Shown here: positions 5,926 to 6,675 of the stretch, piece after piece
How positions within the stretch are numbered: the stretch's first letter is position 1
Layout of the letters: every line of letters starts with the position of its first letter
NCBI GenBank assembly: GCA_029933635.1
Contig: JAOZNS010000151.1
Span: forward strand, 1 to 6,675
Source: Candidatus Zixiibacteriota bacterium
Lineage (GTDB): Bacteria; Zixibacteria; MSB-5A5; SM1-73
DNA length: 6,675 bases
Reading direction: 5' to 3'
Translations under genes and position numbers: made by a program
Notes under the pieces: model-generated
Told to the model about the DNA's origin: nothing
Database searches by the model: none
What the model saw: only the letters and a program-made list of their open reading frames with translations

Positions 5926-6006
5926 ACGAGCGGGATTGATCTTTTGTAGGGATCCCATTTATGCGATCCATTGAGGTTAAAGAATTGAGCTTTTACGTCT
6001 AAAATA

Positions 6007-6035
6007 AAAAGCCCTGAAGAAGCTTCAGGGCTTTT
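6007..6035 (-). terminator. Strong rho-independent terminator of the primary sigma gene, possibly bidirectional
   Basis: GCCCTGAAG (6011-6019) and CTTCAGGGC (6023-6031) form a perfect stem around a 3-base loop, extended by four A-T pairs to 13 bp. On the minus strand it is followed by a T-rich run (TTTTTATTTT counting the arm's last bases), about 25 bases beyond the stop of the sigma gene. On the plus strand TTTTCCTTTT follows, so it may also end the transcript of the sigma/bactofilin/toastrack cluster, whose last stop is 210 bases upstream. Confidence 0.88.
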
Positions 6036-6060
6036 CCTTTTCAAAACTTTTTTAGTTTTT

Positions 6061-6675
6061 TCAGTTAAGATAAGCGCGCAGGGATTTGCTGCGGGATGCA
6101 TGTCTTAATCTGCGGATTGCTTTCTCCTTTATCTGTCTCACCCTCTCTCGGGTCAGATTGAATCTGGCACCGATCTCCTCCAAGGTCAACGCCTTTTCCG
6201 AATTCAGCCCGAAATAGAGGTTGATCACCTCCGCCTCACGAGGGGAAAGCGTGTCCAAAGCCCTTTCGATCTCCACCTTCAGAGATTCAGTCAATAGATC
6301 CTCATCCGGCGCAGGTTGAAATTCATCCTCCAAGACGTCCATCAGGCTGTTATCCTCGGAGACCGAAAATGGAGCATCCAAAGACAGATGACTGTTGGAG
6401 ATTTTTAAAGTATCCGAAACCTCCACAGCAGATAGCTCCAGCTCTTTGGCGATCTCATCCGGGGAGGGCTCTCTTCCATACTCCTGCTCCAGCGAGCTGG
6501 AGATCTTGCCAATCTTGTGCAAAGTTCCCACCCGGTTCAATGGCAGTCTTACGATACGCGACTGCTCGGCCAAAGCCTGGAGTATCGCCTGCCTGATCCA
6601 CCACACCGCATAGGAGATGAATTTAAATCCTCGGGTTTCATCAAATCTTTTGGCCGCCTTGATCAGCCCTATGTT
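6061..6675 (-). CDS. rpoD: Primary (housekeeping) RNA polymerase sigma factor, C-terminal part
   Basis: The last 204 codons of a sigma-70 factor; the gene continues beyond the right edge, so no start is visible. In order: the end of region 2, NIGLIKAAKRFDETRGFKFI (1-20), with the -10-recognising SYAVWWIRQAI just after; region 3, from about AEQSRIVRLPLN (36-47) through EYGREPSPDEIAKELEL (65-81); and region 4 with LSPREAEVINLYFGLN (about 142-157) and the helix-turn-helix LEEIGARFNLTRERVRQIKE (about 164-183), which contacts the -35 box. It ends RAYLN. It directs transcription of most genes. The YAVWWIRQ, ILQALAEQ and RLPLN wording is that of Bacteroidota/FCB primary sigma factors, which often lack the long region 1.1 seen in E. 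coli. It is convergent to the ECF cluster and ends in the terminator at 6007-6035. Confidence 0.96.
   Translation of the reverse strand, partial: NIGLIKAAKRFDETRGFKFISYAVWWIRQAILQALAEQSRIVRLPLNRVGTLHKIGKISSSLEQEYGREPSPDEIAKELELSAVEVSDTLKISNSHLSLDAPFSVSEDNSLMDVLEDEFQPAPDEDLLTESLKVEIERALDTLSPREAEVINLYFGLNSEKALTLEEIGARFNLTRERVRQIKEKAIRRLRHASRSKSLRAYLN

Noticed and set aside
5847..6101. 84-codon minus-strand frame
   Set aside because: It overlaps the end of the primary sigma gene and the terminator hairpin and covers the palindrome at 5898-5925; its product looks like translated non-coding DNA.
1..6675. CRISPR array, tRNA, rRNA, insertion-sequence or phage genes
   Set aside because: No regularly spaced repeats, cloverleaf-like segments, transposase or phage motifs were seen on either strand.

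Overview
This window is moderately AT-rich bacterial DNA. The best phylogenetic pointer is the partial primary sigma factor at the right edge. Its region 2.4 reads GFKFISYAVWWIRQAILQAL, followed by AEQSRIVRLPLN, the form typical of Bacteroidota and the wider FCB group (Zixibacteria, KSB1 and similar uncultured lineages). Several probable starts are TTG and some Shine-Dalgarno sites are weak, which does not contradict this. The assignment to an FCB-type, probably uncultured, bacterium is inference from protein style only.

Left part (1-1920) is read on the minus strand. It holds, in transcription order, a doubtful small hypothetical protein (1654-1917), a membrane-anchored M23 peptidase with a complete catalytic site and a good promoter (TTGACA-17-TATTTT), a hairpin terminator, a DUF523/TudS-like iron-sulfur protein, and possibly the first ten codons of another gene running off the left edge.

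Middle part (1918-2805) is about 850 bases without a convincing gene. It contains a possible minus-strand promoter, an imperfect palindrome framed by direct repeats, and, close to the sigma gene, a bulged hairpin followed by six T that looks like a terminator or attenuator in a 5' leader.

Right part (2806-5797) is the most interesting: a plus-strand cluster of an ECF sigma factor, an exported bactofilin-like repeat protein fused to a multi-pass membrane domain, and a single-pass membrane protein whose outer part is built of seven LiaF/toastrack-like beta repeats. No classical zinc-finger anti-sigma gene is present. I infer a self-contained envelope-stress or envelope-maintenance module in which one of the membrane proteins may take the anti-sigma or sensor role. 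Bactofilin-like and toastrack/LiaF-like domains are known from envelope-stress settings, but I do not recognise this exact combination as a named system.

The cluster converges on the housekeeping sigma gene (6061-6675, minus). The gap between them holds a palindrome that may be a dispersed repeat and a strong 13-bp terminator hairpin.
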